The notes beneath the pieces were generated by a model, which saw only the letters and a list, made by a program, of their open reading frames with translations, did no database searches and was not told where the DNA came from. The position numbers and the translations under genes are program-made. From Nocardioides lianchengensis (lineage in GTDB: Bacteria; Actinomycetota; Actinomycetes; Propionibacteriales; Nocardioidaceae): DNA of 64,000 nt. The DNA is taken from assembly GCF_900101465.1 (NCBI RefSeq), contig NZ_FMZM01000003.1, positions 310,001 to 374,000 of the forward strand. The letters run 5' to 3'. This document shows, in pieces, positions 28,034 through 37,050 of this stretch. Numbering within the stretch: position 1 is the first letter of the stretch; every line of letters starts with the position of its first letter.

Positions 28034-29233
28034 TCAGCGTGTCAGGGCGTCGAGCGTCTCGCGAACCGTTTCCAGGCCCCGTCGTACCTCGGCGAAGGAG
28101 GTGGACAGCGGCGACAGCCCGATCCGCAGGCCGTGCGGGTCGCGGTAGTCGGGGATGACGTCGCGTCGCCAGAGCGCGGCGGTCACCTCACGCATCAGCG
28201 GGTGGTTCAGCGTGACGTGGCCGCCCCGGCGGGCGCTGTCGGGCGGGCTGGCCAGCGCCACGTCGGGCAGCAGCTCCTCGGCGAGCTCGACCGCGTGGTC
28301 GGTGAGGGCCACCGACTTGGCGCGGACGGCGTCGATGCCGACCTGCTCCAGCAGGTCCAGCATGTCCTGCAGCGCGAGCATGCCGACCACCGGCGGGGTG
28401 CCGGAGAGCATCCGGCGGATGCCGGCCGCCGGGGCGTACGTCGGCCCCATCAGGAACGGGTCGGTCGCGCCGATCCAGCCCTGGATCGGCTGCGAGATCG
28501 AGTCGAGCAGCCCCGCGTTCACGTAGACGAAGGCGGGCGCGCCCGGCCCGCCGTTGAGGTACTTGTAGCTGCAGCCGACCGCCAGGTCGACGCCCCACGC
28601 GTCGAGCTCGGTCGGCACCGAGCCGGCGGAGTGGCAGAGGTCCCAGAGCACCAGCGCGCCGGCGTCGTGGGCGATCCGGGTCAGCTGCTCGACGTCGGCG
28701 AGGTACGCCGAGCGGTAGGCGACGTGGCTGAGCACCACGAGGGCCGTGCGCTCGCCGGTCGCCTCCGCCAGCTGCTCCGCCGTGACCCCGGCGCTGGTGT
28801 CGACGTCGATCCAGCGGATGCTCAGCCCGCACTCGTCGGCGACCCCCTGCGCGACGTACCGGTCGGTCGGGAAGTTGTCGCGGTCGACCACGATCTCGGT
28901 CCGCCCGGGCCGGGCCGCCACCGCCGCTCGCATCGTCTTGTAGAGGAGCACCGTCGTGGAGTCGCCGACGATCGTCTGCCCGGCTCCCGCGCCGAGGCAG
29001 ATCCGGCCGAGGTCGTCGCCGATCGTGGCGGGGAGGTCCATCCAGCCCTCGTCCCACCCGCGGATCAGCCGCCCGCCCCACTCCTCGTCGACGAATGCCT
29101 TCAGCCGGTCGCCGGTCACCCTCAGGGGCCGGCCGAGGCTGTTGCCGTCGAAGTACACCAGTGGCGTCTCGGCCCCCACGAAGGCGTCCCGGTACGACGC
29201 CAGGGGGTCGGTCTGGTCGAGGTCGCTCGTCAC
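28034..29233 (-). CDS. kynU: Kynureninase
   Basis: 399 residues. Hydrolyses L-kynurenine (or 3-hydroxykynurenine) to anthranilate (or 3-hydroxyanthranilate) and alanine, using PLP. DGNSLGRPL near the N-terminus, GDSTTVLLYKTMRAA, DLCHSAGS and the PLP lysine in GCSYKYLNGGPGAPAF are diagnostic. No tryptophan dioxygenase or kynurenine formamidase gene is adjacent. Start GTG with TACCCT (29240-29245) 6 nt upstream, leaderless type. Confidence 0.93.
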   Translation of the reverse strand: MTSDLDQTDPLASYRDAFVGAETPLVYFDGNSLGRPLRVTGDRLKAFVDEEWGGRLIRGWDEGWMDLPATIGDDLGRICLGAGAGQTIVGDSTTVLLYKTMRAAVAARPGRTEIVVDRDNFPTDRYVAQGVADECGLSIRWIDVDTSAGVTAEQLAEATGERTALVVLSHVAYRSAYLADVEQLTRIAHDAGALVLWDLCHSAGSVPTELDAWGVDLAVGCSYKYLNGGPGAPAFVYVNAGLLDSISQPIQGWIGATDPFLMGPTYAPAAGIRRMLSGTPPVVGMLALQDMLDLLEQVGIDAVRAKSVALTDHAVELAEELLPDVALASPPDSARRGGHVTLNHPLMREVTAALWRRDVIPDYRDPHGLRIGLSPLSTSFAEVRRGLETVRETLDALTR

Positions 29234-29267
29234 CTGCGCAGGGTAGCCGCGCGGCGCACGGCCTCGC

Positions 29268-29654
29268 TCAGCCGGCGGCGTCGGTGCTCAGCCGCTCGAC
29301 CCGCTGGGCGAACCGCTCCCACGCGGCCTGCCGGGAGGTGCCGAGCGACTGCCCGATGGCGGCCCACGACAGCTTGCGCGAGCGCGCCAGCTCGACCCAC
29401 TCGACCAGGAAGTCGTCGACCTGGGTCGCGGTCTGGGCGATGAGGGGGATCTTGGCGAGCAGCTCGGCGTCGGTCATCGACTCCCACGGGGGTCGCGACA
29501 CCGCCTCCGTGCGTTCCGGGGAGGAGAGGACCGCGTGGTACTCGTCGACGCACGAGTGGCACATCATCGCGCCCAGTCCGCCGGCGAACTTCATGCCCTT
29601 CTCACCCTGCACCCCGCAGAACGAACACGACTTGTTCTCGACTGAGAAGTCCAC
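29268..29654 (-). CDS. ClpX-type zinc finger protein with C-terminal helix-turn-helix
   Basis: 128 residues. The N-terminus KSCSFCGVQGEKGMKFAGGLGAMMCHSCVDEY is a ClpX C4-type zinc finger, but no AAA+ domain follows. The C-terminal LSWAAIGQSLGTSRQAAWERFAQRV is a sigma-region-4-like helix-turn-helix. The GTG start follows AAGGAGG by 9 nt. Possibly a small DNA-binding or ClpP-adaptor-like protein; the function is not known. Confidence 0.75.
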   Translation of the reverse strand: MDFSVENKSCSFCGVQGEKGMKFAGGLGAMMCHSCVDEYHAVLSSPERTEAVSRPPWESMTDAELLAKIPLIAQTATQVDDFLVEWVELARSRKLSWAAIGQSLGTSRQAAWERFAQRVERLSTDAAG

Positions 29655-29709
29655 CGTCCGCTGCCTCCTTCCCCCCGACCATCCTGCCAGACCGTCCGGA
29701 AGTCGGACG

Positions 29710-30741
29710 TCACTGGAAGCTGACGAACCGGACCCGGGGCCGGAGCGCCTGCACCGCGCGAGCATCCATGCGATGGACGTCCTCGTCGTAGAACAGCTTG
29801 AAACCCATCGTGAACTGTCGGGGACGAGCCACCGCCCGGTACGTCGCGCGCTTCTGCTGGCGGGTTCCGAACCCGTCGACGTGCTGGACCGAGGCGAGTC
29901 CCGGACGGCCGACGATCCGCTCGACGTCGGGGAGCATCGAGGTCCGGAACTGGTGCAGCACGAACAGCTTCTCGGGCAACCGCTCGCGGGTGACCAGGCG
30001 CGAGAGCCAGGCCGAGGTCCGGTTCACCTCGCGGGCGTGGACCCGGCCGACGACCCGCCCGGGCACCTGGTGGCGCGACATCCGCCACTCGGGGTCGAGC
30101 GCCAGCCCGACGTGCGGGTCGCGCAGCGCCCACTCCCAGCGCTTGGCCACGGTCAGGAAGTCGGAGCGTCCCGGCTGGATGTCGAGCAGCAGCAGGAGCC
30201 CGTGCCGCCGGGCGGCCCGGACGTAGCGGCGTACGTCGGCGCGCGGGATGTCGTGGCTGAAGTCGCCGTCGCGGCCGGGGTGCCCGTCGGCGACGGTGAC
30301 GATCAGCTCGAAGACGCCCTGCACCGGGCGGCCCGGACGGCGGAACGGCCGGGCGGCCCGTCGTACGGCGGCCGCAGCCTGGTCGGGCGACCGCTCCCCC
30401 AGCACGCCGAGCGAGCCGGTGCCGGCGGTGCCGTAGTGGGCCACCAGGAACCGGCCGCCCTCGAAGACCCGGGTGCGGCCGCCCGGCAGCGTGGCGACCG
30501 GCTCCCCCGTGACCGGCTCGGCGGGGACGACCGGCTCGGTCGGCTCCGCGGGTGCGGCCGGCTCCGCGTCAGAGGTCTGGGGCGCCGGCGGCTCGGACAC
30601 CGCGGGCGCGGCCTCGGGCTCGGCGCGCGCCGAGTCGGCCGACTGGTAGCCCGCCTCCCAGGAGACCGCCAGCAGCGCGAGCAGCACCAGCAGCACGAGG
30701 ACGAGGATCGGCCAGGTCGGCTCGGGGCGCCGGTCGCTCAC
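29710..30741 (-). CDS. Membrane-anchored extracellular protein, unknown function
   Basis: 343 residues: one N-terminal membrane helix (residues 9-29), a Pro/Ala/Glu linker (about 35-85), then a globular domain of about 250 residues (FLVAHYGTAGTGSLGVLG..., GLLLLLDIQPGRSDF, VGLALDPEWRM, LFVLHQFRTSML, HVDGFGTR). The regular strand-helix pattern and LDIQPGRS / ALDPEWRM segments suggest a TIM-barrel of glycosidase type, but I cannot name the family. Its GTG overlaps the PPOX stop (GTGA). Confidence 0.72.
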   Translation of the reverse strand: MSDRRPEPTWPILVLVLLVLLALLAVSWEAGYQSADSARAEPEAAPAVSEPPAPQTSDAEPAAPAEPTEPVVPAEPVTGEPVATLPGGRTRVFEGGRFLVAHYGTAGTGSLGVLGERSPDQAAAAVRRAARPFRRPGRPVQGVFELIVTVADGHPGRDGDFSHDIPRADVRRYVRAARRHGLLLLLDIQPGRSDFLTVAKRWEWALRDPHVGLALDPEWRMSRHQVPGRVVGRVHAREVNRTSAWLSRLVTRERLPEKLFVLHQFRTSMLPDVERIVGRPGLASVQHVDGFGTRQQKRATYRAVARPRQFTMGFKLFYDEDVHRMDARAVQALRPRVRFVSFQ

Positions 30742-31298
30742 GGGACCGGGTCCTGGTCGAACGCGGGCAGGCCGTCGATGCTGGTGCGGTTCTTCTGCAC
30801 CCGGTAGGCGAGCACCCCGTCGGGTCCGCGCCGCTCCATGTTGGGGGTGAGCAGGTCCCGCTCCTCGTCGAGGCTGAGCAGCGGCAGCGCGTAGCCGCAG
30901 GAGTCGCTGACCCGCTCGACGTCGACCACGATCACCGCCCGGGCGGCCGGGTTGGCCGGGAAGCGGTTGGCCCAGGTGGCGAAGTCGTCGTCGTACACCG
31001 TGACGACGCGCCCGCGGCCGTGGAACCGGACCACGTTGGGGGTCCGCTCGAAGGAGCAGAACATCAGCGTGATCCGGCCGTTCTGGCGCAGGTGGGCGAT
31101 CGTCTCGGCCCCGCTCGCGGTCAGGTCGAGATAGGCGACCGTGTGCTCGTCGACGACCGCGAAGGTGTCGGCGAGGCCCTTCGGCGAGACGTTGACGTGG
31201 CCGCCGTCGCCGGACGGTGCCGTCGCCACGAAGAAGACGGGTTGGCGCTCGACGAACGCCCGCAGGCGTCCGTCGATCGCGTCGTAGGTCTTCCCCAT
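30738..31298 (-). CDS. Pyridoxamine 5'-phosphate oxidase-family protein
   Basis: 186 residues. Split-barrel flavoprotein-like: RLRAFVERQPVFFVATAPSGDGGHVNVSPKGLADTFAVVDEHTVAYLDLTASGAETIAHLRQNGRITLMFCSFER fits the PPOX family seen in stress and conserved hypothetical proteins. The reaction is unknown. Located 15 bp downstream of ilvD and overlapping the next gene by 4 bp, so it may be in an ilvD operon. Confidence 0.8.
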   Translation of the reverse strand: MGKTYDAIDGRLRAFVERQPVFFVATAPSGDGGHVNVSPKGLADTFAVVDEHTVAYLDLTASGAETIAHLRQNGRITLMFCSFERTPNVVRFHGRGRVVTVYDDDFATWANRFPANPAARAVIVVDVERVSDSCGYALPLLSLDEERDLLTPNMERRGPDGVLAYRVQKNRTSIDGLPAFDQDPVP

Positions 31299-31313
31299 CC
31301 GGCGGCGACCGCC

Positions 31314-33008
31314 TCAGCTGGTGACGGCGCCGTGGGCCGCGGACTGCACGACCTTGGCGTACTTGCCGAGAACCCCGCGGGTGTACTTCGGCGGGCGCGG
31401 CGTCCAGCCCTCCTGGCGGGCGGCGTAGTCCTCCTCGGTGATCTCGACCTCCAGCGTGCGGTTCAGCACGTCGAGCACGATCGGGTCGCCGTCCTGCACG
31501 AACGCGATCGGTCCGCCGTCGACGGCCTCGGGCGCGATGTGGCCCACGCAGAGGCCCGTCGTACCGCCGGAGAAGCGGCCGTCGGTGACGAGCAGGACGT
31601 CCTTGCCGAGGCCGGCGCCCTTGATCGCGCCGGTGATGGCCAGCATCTCCCGCATGCCGGGACCGCCCTTGGGGCCCTCGTAGCGGATGACCACGACGTC
31701 GCGGGCCTGGATCTTCCCCTCCTCGAGGGCGTCCATCGCGGCGCGCTCGCCGTCGAAGACCCGGGCGGTGCCGCGGAAGACGGTGTCGTCGAAGCCGGCC
31801 GACTTCACGACCGCGCCCTCGGGGGCCAGCGTGCCCTTGAGGATGGTCAGGCCGCCGGTGGCGTGGATCGGCCGGTCCAGCTTGCGGATCACGTCGTCGT
31901 CGAGAGCCGGCGGGGCCAGCGCCTCGAGGTTCTCGGCCATGGTCTTGCCGGTGACGGTCAGGCAGTCGCCGTGCATGAGGCCCGCGTCGAGCAGCGCCTT
32001 CATCACGACGGGGATGCCGCCGATCTTGTCGACGTCGTTCATGACGTACTTGCCGAACGGCTTCAGGTCGCCGAGGTGCGGCACCTTCTCGCCGACCCGG
32101 TTGAAGTCGTCGATGGTCAGGTCGACGTCGGCCTCGCGGGCCATGGCCAGCAGGTGCAGCACGGCGTTCGTCGAGCCGCCGAGGGCCATGACGACGGTGA
32201 TGGCGTTCTCGAACGCCTCCTTGGTCATGATCTGGCGGGCGGTGATGCCGTGCTTGAGAAGGTTCACGACGGCCTCGCCGGAACGGTGCGCGAACCCGTC
32301 GCGACGCCGGTCGACGGCCGGAGGGGCGGCCGAGCCGGGCAGGCTCATGCCGATCGCCTCGGCCACCGAGGCCATGGTGTTGGCGGTGTACATGCCGCCG
32401 CAGGCGCCCTCACCCGGACAGATGGCCCGCTCGATCCGGTCCACCTCGGCGCGGGTGATCTTGCCGGCCAGGCAGGCGCCGACCGCCTCGAAGGCGTCGA
32501 TGATCGTCACGTCGTTGCCGTCGACCGAGCCCGGCATCGTGGAGCCGGCGTAGAGGAACACGCTGGACAGGTCGAGCCGCGCGGCGGCCATCAGCATGCC
32601 GGGCAGCGACTTGTCACAGCCGGCCAGGAGCACCGAGCCGTCGAGACGCTCGGCCATCATCACGGTCTCGACCGAGTCGGCGATGACCTCGCGCGAGACC
32701 AGCGAGAAGTGCATCCCCTCGTGGCCCATCGAGATGCCGTCGGAGACCGAGATGGTCCCGAACTCGAGCGGGTAGCCACCGGCCGCGTGCACGCCGTTCT
32801 TGACGGCCTTCGCCAGCCGGTCCAGCGAGAGGTTGCAGGGGGTGATCTCGTTCCAGCTGGAGGCCACGCCGATCTGGGGCTTCTCCCAGTCGTCGTCGCC
32901 CATGCCGACGGCGCGGAGCATGCCGCGCGCCGCGGCCCGCTCCAGTCCGTCGGTCACGTCCCGCGAACGGGGCTTGAGGTCGTGCGTGGTCGGGTCCTGC
33001 TCGCTCAT
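31314..33008 (-). CDS. ilvD: Dihydroxy-acid dehydratase
   Basis: 564 residues. Third common enzyme of valine/isoleucine synthesis, dehydrating dihydroxy acids to 2-oxo acids, with a [2Fe-2S] cluster. Cluster cysteines are in [24 protein letters not shown] and [16 protein letters not shown]-terminal [15 protein letters not shown] is also typical. Start ATG: GGAGG is close, and TAGGCT (33016-33021) lies 7 nt upstream, so it can be leaderless. Not linked to ilvBNC. Confidence 0.96.
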   Translation of the reverse strand: MSEQDPTTHDLKPRSRDVTDGLERAAARGMLRAVGMGDDDWEKPQIGVASSWNEITPCNLSLDRLAKAVKNGVHAAGGYPLEFGTISVSDGISMGHEGMHFSLVSREVIADSVETVMMAERLDGSVLLAGCDKSLPGMLMAAARLDLSSVFLYAGSTMPGSVDGNDVTIIDAFEAVGACLAGKITRAEVDRIERAICPGEGACGGMYTANTMASVAEAIGMSLPGSAAPPAVDRRRDGFAHRSGEAVVNLLKHGITARQIMTKEAFENAITVVMALGGSTNAVLHLLAMAREADVDLTIDDFNRVGEKVPHLGDLKPFGKYVMNDVDKIGGIPVVMKALLDAGLMHGDCLTVTGKTMAENLEALAPPALDDDVIRKLDRPIHATGGLTILKGTLAPEGAVVKSAGFDDTVFRGTARVFDGERAAMDALEEGKIQARDVVVIRYEGPKGGPGMREMLAITGAIKGAGLGKDVLLVTDGRFSGGTTGLCVGHIAPEAVDGGPIAFVQDGDPIVLDVLNRTLEVEITEEDYAARQEGWTPRPPKYTRGVLGKYAKVVQSAAHGAVTS

Positions 33009-33063
33009 GCCTCCGAGCCTAATCGGGGCCCGGCGCCGCCGTACGCCGGTCTCAGGGTCGGGC

Positions 33064-33543
33064 TCAGGGGGAGCCGGTCGGCGAGGGGTCGCCCTCGGCC
33101 ACCTTCTTCAGCTTCGCCAGACCCCGCTCGAAGTCTCGGCCGACCAGTCGATCCATCGGGATGACCGGGCTCAGCCACGACATCAGGCCGCTCGTCGCGC
33201 CCCGCATCCGCCAGGTCACCACCGTCGAGCCGGCGACCGACAGCAGCTCGAACCACACCTCGTTGGTGGTCGAGAACGGCTTGAGGAAGCGCAGCACCAG
33301 CTCGATCCGCTCGGGCTGCGACGACGTGATCTGCATCGACCCGGCGCCCGCCTTGCGGTTCCCGTGCCACGCGTAGCAGGCGCCCACGCCGTACGGCGAG
33401 CCCGTGTGCACGCGCTCCATGCCGGGGTCGATGTCCTCCCAGGGCGACCAGGCGGTCCACAGGTGGAGGTCGTTGACGAGCGCGTGCACCACCCGGGCGT
33501 CCGCCCCGATGGTGGTGCTGCGGACGACCTCGAACGCTCCCAT
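33064..33543 (-). CDS. SRPBCC (START-like) family protein
   Basis: 159 residues. An opening beta strand [33 protein letters not shown] and a long C-terminal helix ([15 protein letters not shown]) give the helix-grip fold of polyketide cyclase/dehydrase-like SRPBCC proteins, which bind hydrophobic ligands. Function unknown. Confidence 0.85.
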   Translation of the reverse strand: MGAFEVVRSTTIGADARVVHALVNDLHLWTAWSPWEDIDPGMERVHTGSPYGVGACYAWHGNRKAGAGSMQITSSQPERIELVLRFLKPFSTTNEVWFELLSVAGSTVVTWRMRGATSGLMSWLSPVIPMDRLVGRDFERGLAKLKKVAEGDPSPTGSP

Positions 33544-33638
33544 GGGCGGCAGTCTGGGCCCGGAGTGGCCGGAGTCTCAACACGTCCCGGGCGGGTTGTC
33601 TGGACGAGCGACCCCTCGGGCCCTCTAGCGTGTTCCCC

Positions 33639-34370
33639 GTGGCCGACTTCAGCTGGGACGACGTGGACGCTGCCCTGTTCGACCTCGACGGGGTGGTGAC
33701 CCCGACCGCCGAGGTGCACATGCGCGCCTGGGCCGAGATGTTCAACGCCTTCCTCCAGGCGTACGACGGGGCCGGCGACCGGTCGCCGTACACCGACGCC
33801 GACTACTTCGCCCACGTCGACGGCAAGCCCCGGTACGACGGGGTGCGCGACTTCCTCGGCGCCCGCGGCATCGACCTGCCCGAGGGCACCAGCGACGACC
33901 CGGCGAGCGCCGAGACCGTGCGCGGTCTGGGCAACCGCAAGAACGACGCCTTCAACGCGGTGCTGGCCCGCGACGGCGTGACGGCCTACCCCGGCTCGGT
34001 CGCGCTCCTCGACCACCTGCGCAACCGGGGGCTGCCGCTCGCGGTCGTCTCCTCCTCGGTCAACGCGCCGGCCGTCCTCGAGGCCGCCGGCCTGGCCGAC
34101 CGGTTCCGGACCGTGGTGAGCGGGGCGGTGGCCGAGGAGCTGGGCCTGCCCGGCAAGCCCGCGCCCGACACCTTCCAGCACGCCGCCGACGTGCTCGGGG
34201 TCCCGCACGCGAGAGCGGTGGTCCTCGAGGATGCCGTGTCGGGCGTGCGGGCCGGGGCGGCCGGAGGGTTCGCCGCCGTCATCGGGGTCGACCGGGGTGC
34301 CGGTCACGGCACGCTCAGCGACGCCGGGGCGACGGTCGTCGTCAGCGACCTCGCGGACCTGGTCCCGTGA
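33639..34370 (+). CDS. Beta-phosphoglucomutase-like HAD hydrolase
   Basis: 243 residues. HAD motif I is AALFDLDGVVTPTAEVHMRAW; motif II VVSSS; motif III Lys in GKPAPDTF; motif IV VVLEDAVSGVRAG. Length and cap match beta-PGM, which converts beta-glucose-1-P to glucose-6-P. It is coupled (GTGA overlap) to a GH65 enzyme that would release beta-Glc-1-P. The start is GTG at 33639 because TAGCGT (33626-33631) lies 7 nt upstream; GTG at 33630 is the alternative. Confidence 0.88.
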   Translation: MADFSWDDVDAALFDLDGVVTPTAEVHMRAWAEMFNAFLQAYDGAGDRSPYTDADYFAHVDGKPRYDGVRDFLGARGIDLPEGTSDDPASAETVRGLGNRKNDAFNAVLARDGVTAYPGSVALLDHLRNRGLPLAVVSSSVNAPAVLEAAGLADRFRTVVSGAVAEELGLPGKPAPDTFQHAADVLGVPHARAVVLEDAVSGVRAGAAGGFAAVIGVDRGAGHGTLSDAGATVVVSDLADLVP

Positions 34371-36976
34371 ACCCCCGCAAGGTGGGCCCGGACCCGATGG
34401 ACCGCGGTCGGTTCCCGATCGACCCCTGGCGGCTGGTGGAGACCAGCTACCACCCCGACGACCTGGGCGTGACCGAGACGCTCTTCACCGTGGCCAACGG
34501 CTACCTCGGCATGCGCGGCAACCCCGAGGAGGGGCGGCCGTCGTACGCCCACGGGACGTTCGTCAACGGCTTCCACGAGACCTGGCCGATCCGGCACGCG
34601 GAGGCGGCGTTCGGCTTCGCCCGCACCGGCCAGACCATCGTCAACGTGCCCGACGCGAAGGTCGTCAAGATCTACGTCGACGACGAGCCGCTGACCTTCG
34701 GCACGTCCGACCTGGAGTTCTACGAGCGATCGCTCGACTTCCGCGACGGCCTGCTGCGCCGCAACCTGGTCTGGCGCACGCCGTCGGGCAAGCGGGTGCG
34801 GATCCACTCCACGCGGATGGTCTCGATGACCCAGCGGCACCTGTCGTTCCTGACGCTGGAGATCACCATGCTCAGCGGCGACGCGCCGGTGGTGGTCTCC
34901 TCGCAGATCATCAACCGCCAGGACGGCCGTGACGAGTACGTCGGGGCGGAGCAGCCCCAGGTCGCGATCGGGATGACCGACCCACGCAAGGCGGCGGCCT
35001 TCGCCGGGCGGGTCCTGGAGCCGCGACTGCACTACGCCCGCGACGACCGGATGCTGCTCGGCTACCGCTGCGCGACCTCGGGCATGACGATCGCGGTGGC
35101 CGCCGACCACGACCTGACCACCTCCGACGAGCACGAGATCGTCGTCCGCGGCGACGAGGACCTGGCCAAGACCGTCTTCCGGGTCGACGCCACCGAGGGC
35201 AACACGATCACCCTCTGCAAGACCGTCGCCTACCACTCCTCGCGGGGCGTCCCGGTGCGCGAGCTGTCGGACCGCTGCGACCGCACCCTCGACCGGGCCA
35301 AGCGACAGGGGCTGAAGCACTACCTGGAGGACCAGCGCGCCTGGTACGGCCGGTTCTGGGACGCCGCGGACGTCGAGGTCGGGCAGCTCGCGGACGACCC
35401 CGTCGGTACGGCGAGCCACGAACTCGCGGCCGTGCAGCAGGCGGTGCGGTTCAACCTGTTCTCCCTCGCCCAGGCCAGCGGCCGCACCGACGGGCTCGGC
35501 GTACCGGCCAAGGGGGTGACCGGCTCCGGCTACGAGGGTCACTACTTCTGGGACACCGAGGTCTACGTGATCCCGTTCCTCACCTACACGCTGCCCGAGG
35601 TGGCCCGCAACGCCCTGCACTTCCGGTCGCTCATGCTTCCGGCTGCCCGGAACCGGGCCCGCGAGATGGCCCAGAGCGGCGCCATGTTCCCGTGGCGCAC
35701 GATCAACGGCGAGGAGGCGTCGGCGTACTACGCGGCCGGCTCGGCGCAGGTCCACATCGACGCCGACGTCGCCTACGCGCTCACCAAGTACGTCCGGGCC
35801 ACCGGCGACCGGGGCTTCCTGGTCCGCGAGGGCATCGACATCCTCATCGAGACCGCGCGGATGTGGGCCGACCTCGGCTTCTGGCGCAGCAACGGCGACG
35901 AGAGCTTCCACATCCACGGAGTCACCGGGCCCGACGAGTACACGACCGTCGTCAACAACAACCTGTTCACCAACGTGATGGCCCGCTTCAACCTGGAGCA
36001 GGCCGTCGAGGCGGTGGAGTGGGTCCGGGAGGCCGACCCGGTCGAGTTCGACCGGCTGCGGGCCCGGCTCGACCTGAGCGGCGAGGAGGTCGACGAGTGG
36101 CGTCGCTGCGCCGCCGGCATGTCGATCCCGTTCGACGCCGGCCTGGGCATCCACCCGCAGGACGACTTCTTCCTGGACCGCGAGGTGTGGGACCTGTCGA
36201 AGACGCCGGCCGAGCTGCGGCCGCTGCTGCTGCACTACCACCCGCTGGTGATCTACCGGTTCCAGGTGCTGAAGCAGGCCGACGTCGTGCTCGCGCTGTT
36301 CCTGCAGGGCGACCGGTTCAGCGACGACGAGAAGCGCGCGGACTTCGAGTACTACGACCCGATCACCACCGGCGACTCGACGTTGTCGGCCTGCGTCCAG
36401 GCGATCATCGCCGCCGAGGTCGGCCACCACGACACCGCGCTGCGCTACTTCCACGAGGCGCTGTACGTCGACCTCAAGAACCTGCACGGCAACACCGTCG
36501 ACGGCATGCACGTCGCGTCCTGCGGCGGCGTGTGGAGCGCCCTGGTCTCCGGCTTCGGCGGCATGCGCGACCACGGCGGCGAGCTGTCCTTCGACCCGCG
36601 GCTGCCCGTGGGCTGGCCGGTCCTGCGCTACCGGCTCGCCTGGCAGGGCGCCCGGCTGCTGGTCGAGGTCACCGAGCGGCAGCTGCGGATCAGCCTGGAG
36701 GTCCCGCCCGCCGAGGGCGACACGGTGACGGTCAGCGTGCGCGGCACGTCGTACGACGTGAGCGCGGCGGCGCCGCTCGAGGTCGTCCTCGACGACCAGG
36801 GCCCGCGGATGACCGGCGTCGTCGACGACCACCCGATCACCGGGGGCATCCGGGCCGACGGCAGCACGATCACCGCGGGCGTCCCCGACCCGATCGTGCA
36901 CGAGCCCGAGACGGGCGAGCTGCCGGCCTACCAGGAGCAGACCCCGCCGATGGGTCCGCACGTGCCGCAGTCGTAG
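34367..36976 (+). CDS. GH65-family disaccharide phosphorylase/hydrolase
   Basis: 869 residues. Three-part GH65 layout: N-terminal beta-sandwich (ETLFTVANGYLGMRGN), the (alpha/alpha)6 barrel with GHYFWDTEVYVIPFLTYTLPE and the catalytic Glu in HGVTGPDEYTTVVNNNLFTN, and a C-terminal jelly roll. Members act on maltose, trehalose, kojibiose or nigerose. The coupled beta-phosphoglucomutase strongly favours a phosphorolytic enzyme yielding beta-Glc-1-P. The specificity cannot be read from sequence here. Confidence 0.92.
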   Translation: MNPRKVGPDPMDRGRFPIDPWRLVETSYHPDDLGVTETLFTVANGYLGMRGNPEEGRPSYAHGTFVNGFHETWPIRHAEAAFGFARTGQTIVNVPDAKVVKIYVDDEPLTFGTSDLEFYERSLDFRDGLLRRNLVWRTPSGKRVRIHSTRMVSMTQRHLSFLTLEITMLSGDAPVVVSSQIINRQDGRDEYVGAEQPQVAIGMTDPRKAAAFAGRVLEPRLHYARDDRMLLGYRCATSGMTIAVAADHDLTTSDEHEIVVRGDEDLAKTVFRVDATEGNTITLCKTVAYHSSRGVPVRELSDRCDRTLDRAKRQGLKHYLEDQRAWYGRFWDAADVEVGQLADDPVGTASHELAAVQQAVRFNLFSLAQASGRTDGLGVPAKGVTGSGYEGHYFWDTEVYVIPFLTYTLPEVARNALHFRSLMLPAARNRAREMAQSGAMFPWRTINGEEASAYYAAGSAQVHIDADVAYALTKYVRATGDRGFLVREGIDILIETARMWADLGFWRSNGDESFHIHGVTGPDEYTTVVNNNLFTNVMARFNLEQAVEAVEWVREADPVEFDRLRARLDLSGEEVDEWRRCAAGMSIPFDAGLGIHPQDDFFLDREVWDLSKTPAELRPLLLHYHPLVIYRFQVLKQADVVLALFLQGDRFSDDEKRADFEYYDPITTGDSTLSACVQAIIAAEVGHHDTALRYFHEALYVDLKNLHGNTVDGMHVASCGGVWSALVSGFGGMRDHGGELSFDPRLPVGWPVLRYRLAWQGARLLVEVTERQLRISLEVPPAEGDTVTVSVRGTSYDVSAAAPLEVVLDDQGPRMTGVVDDHPITGGIRADGSTITAGVPDPIVHEPETGELPAYQEQTPPMGPHVPQS

Positions 36977-37050
36977 GACCGCCCCGGAGTGGGTAGAACG
37001 AGAACGGGTTGCAGAACTCCCGTCTCGTCCCGCCCTACCCCGGAGGCACC

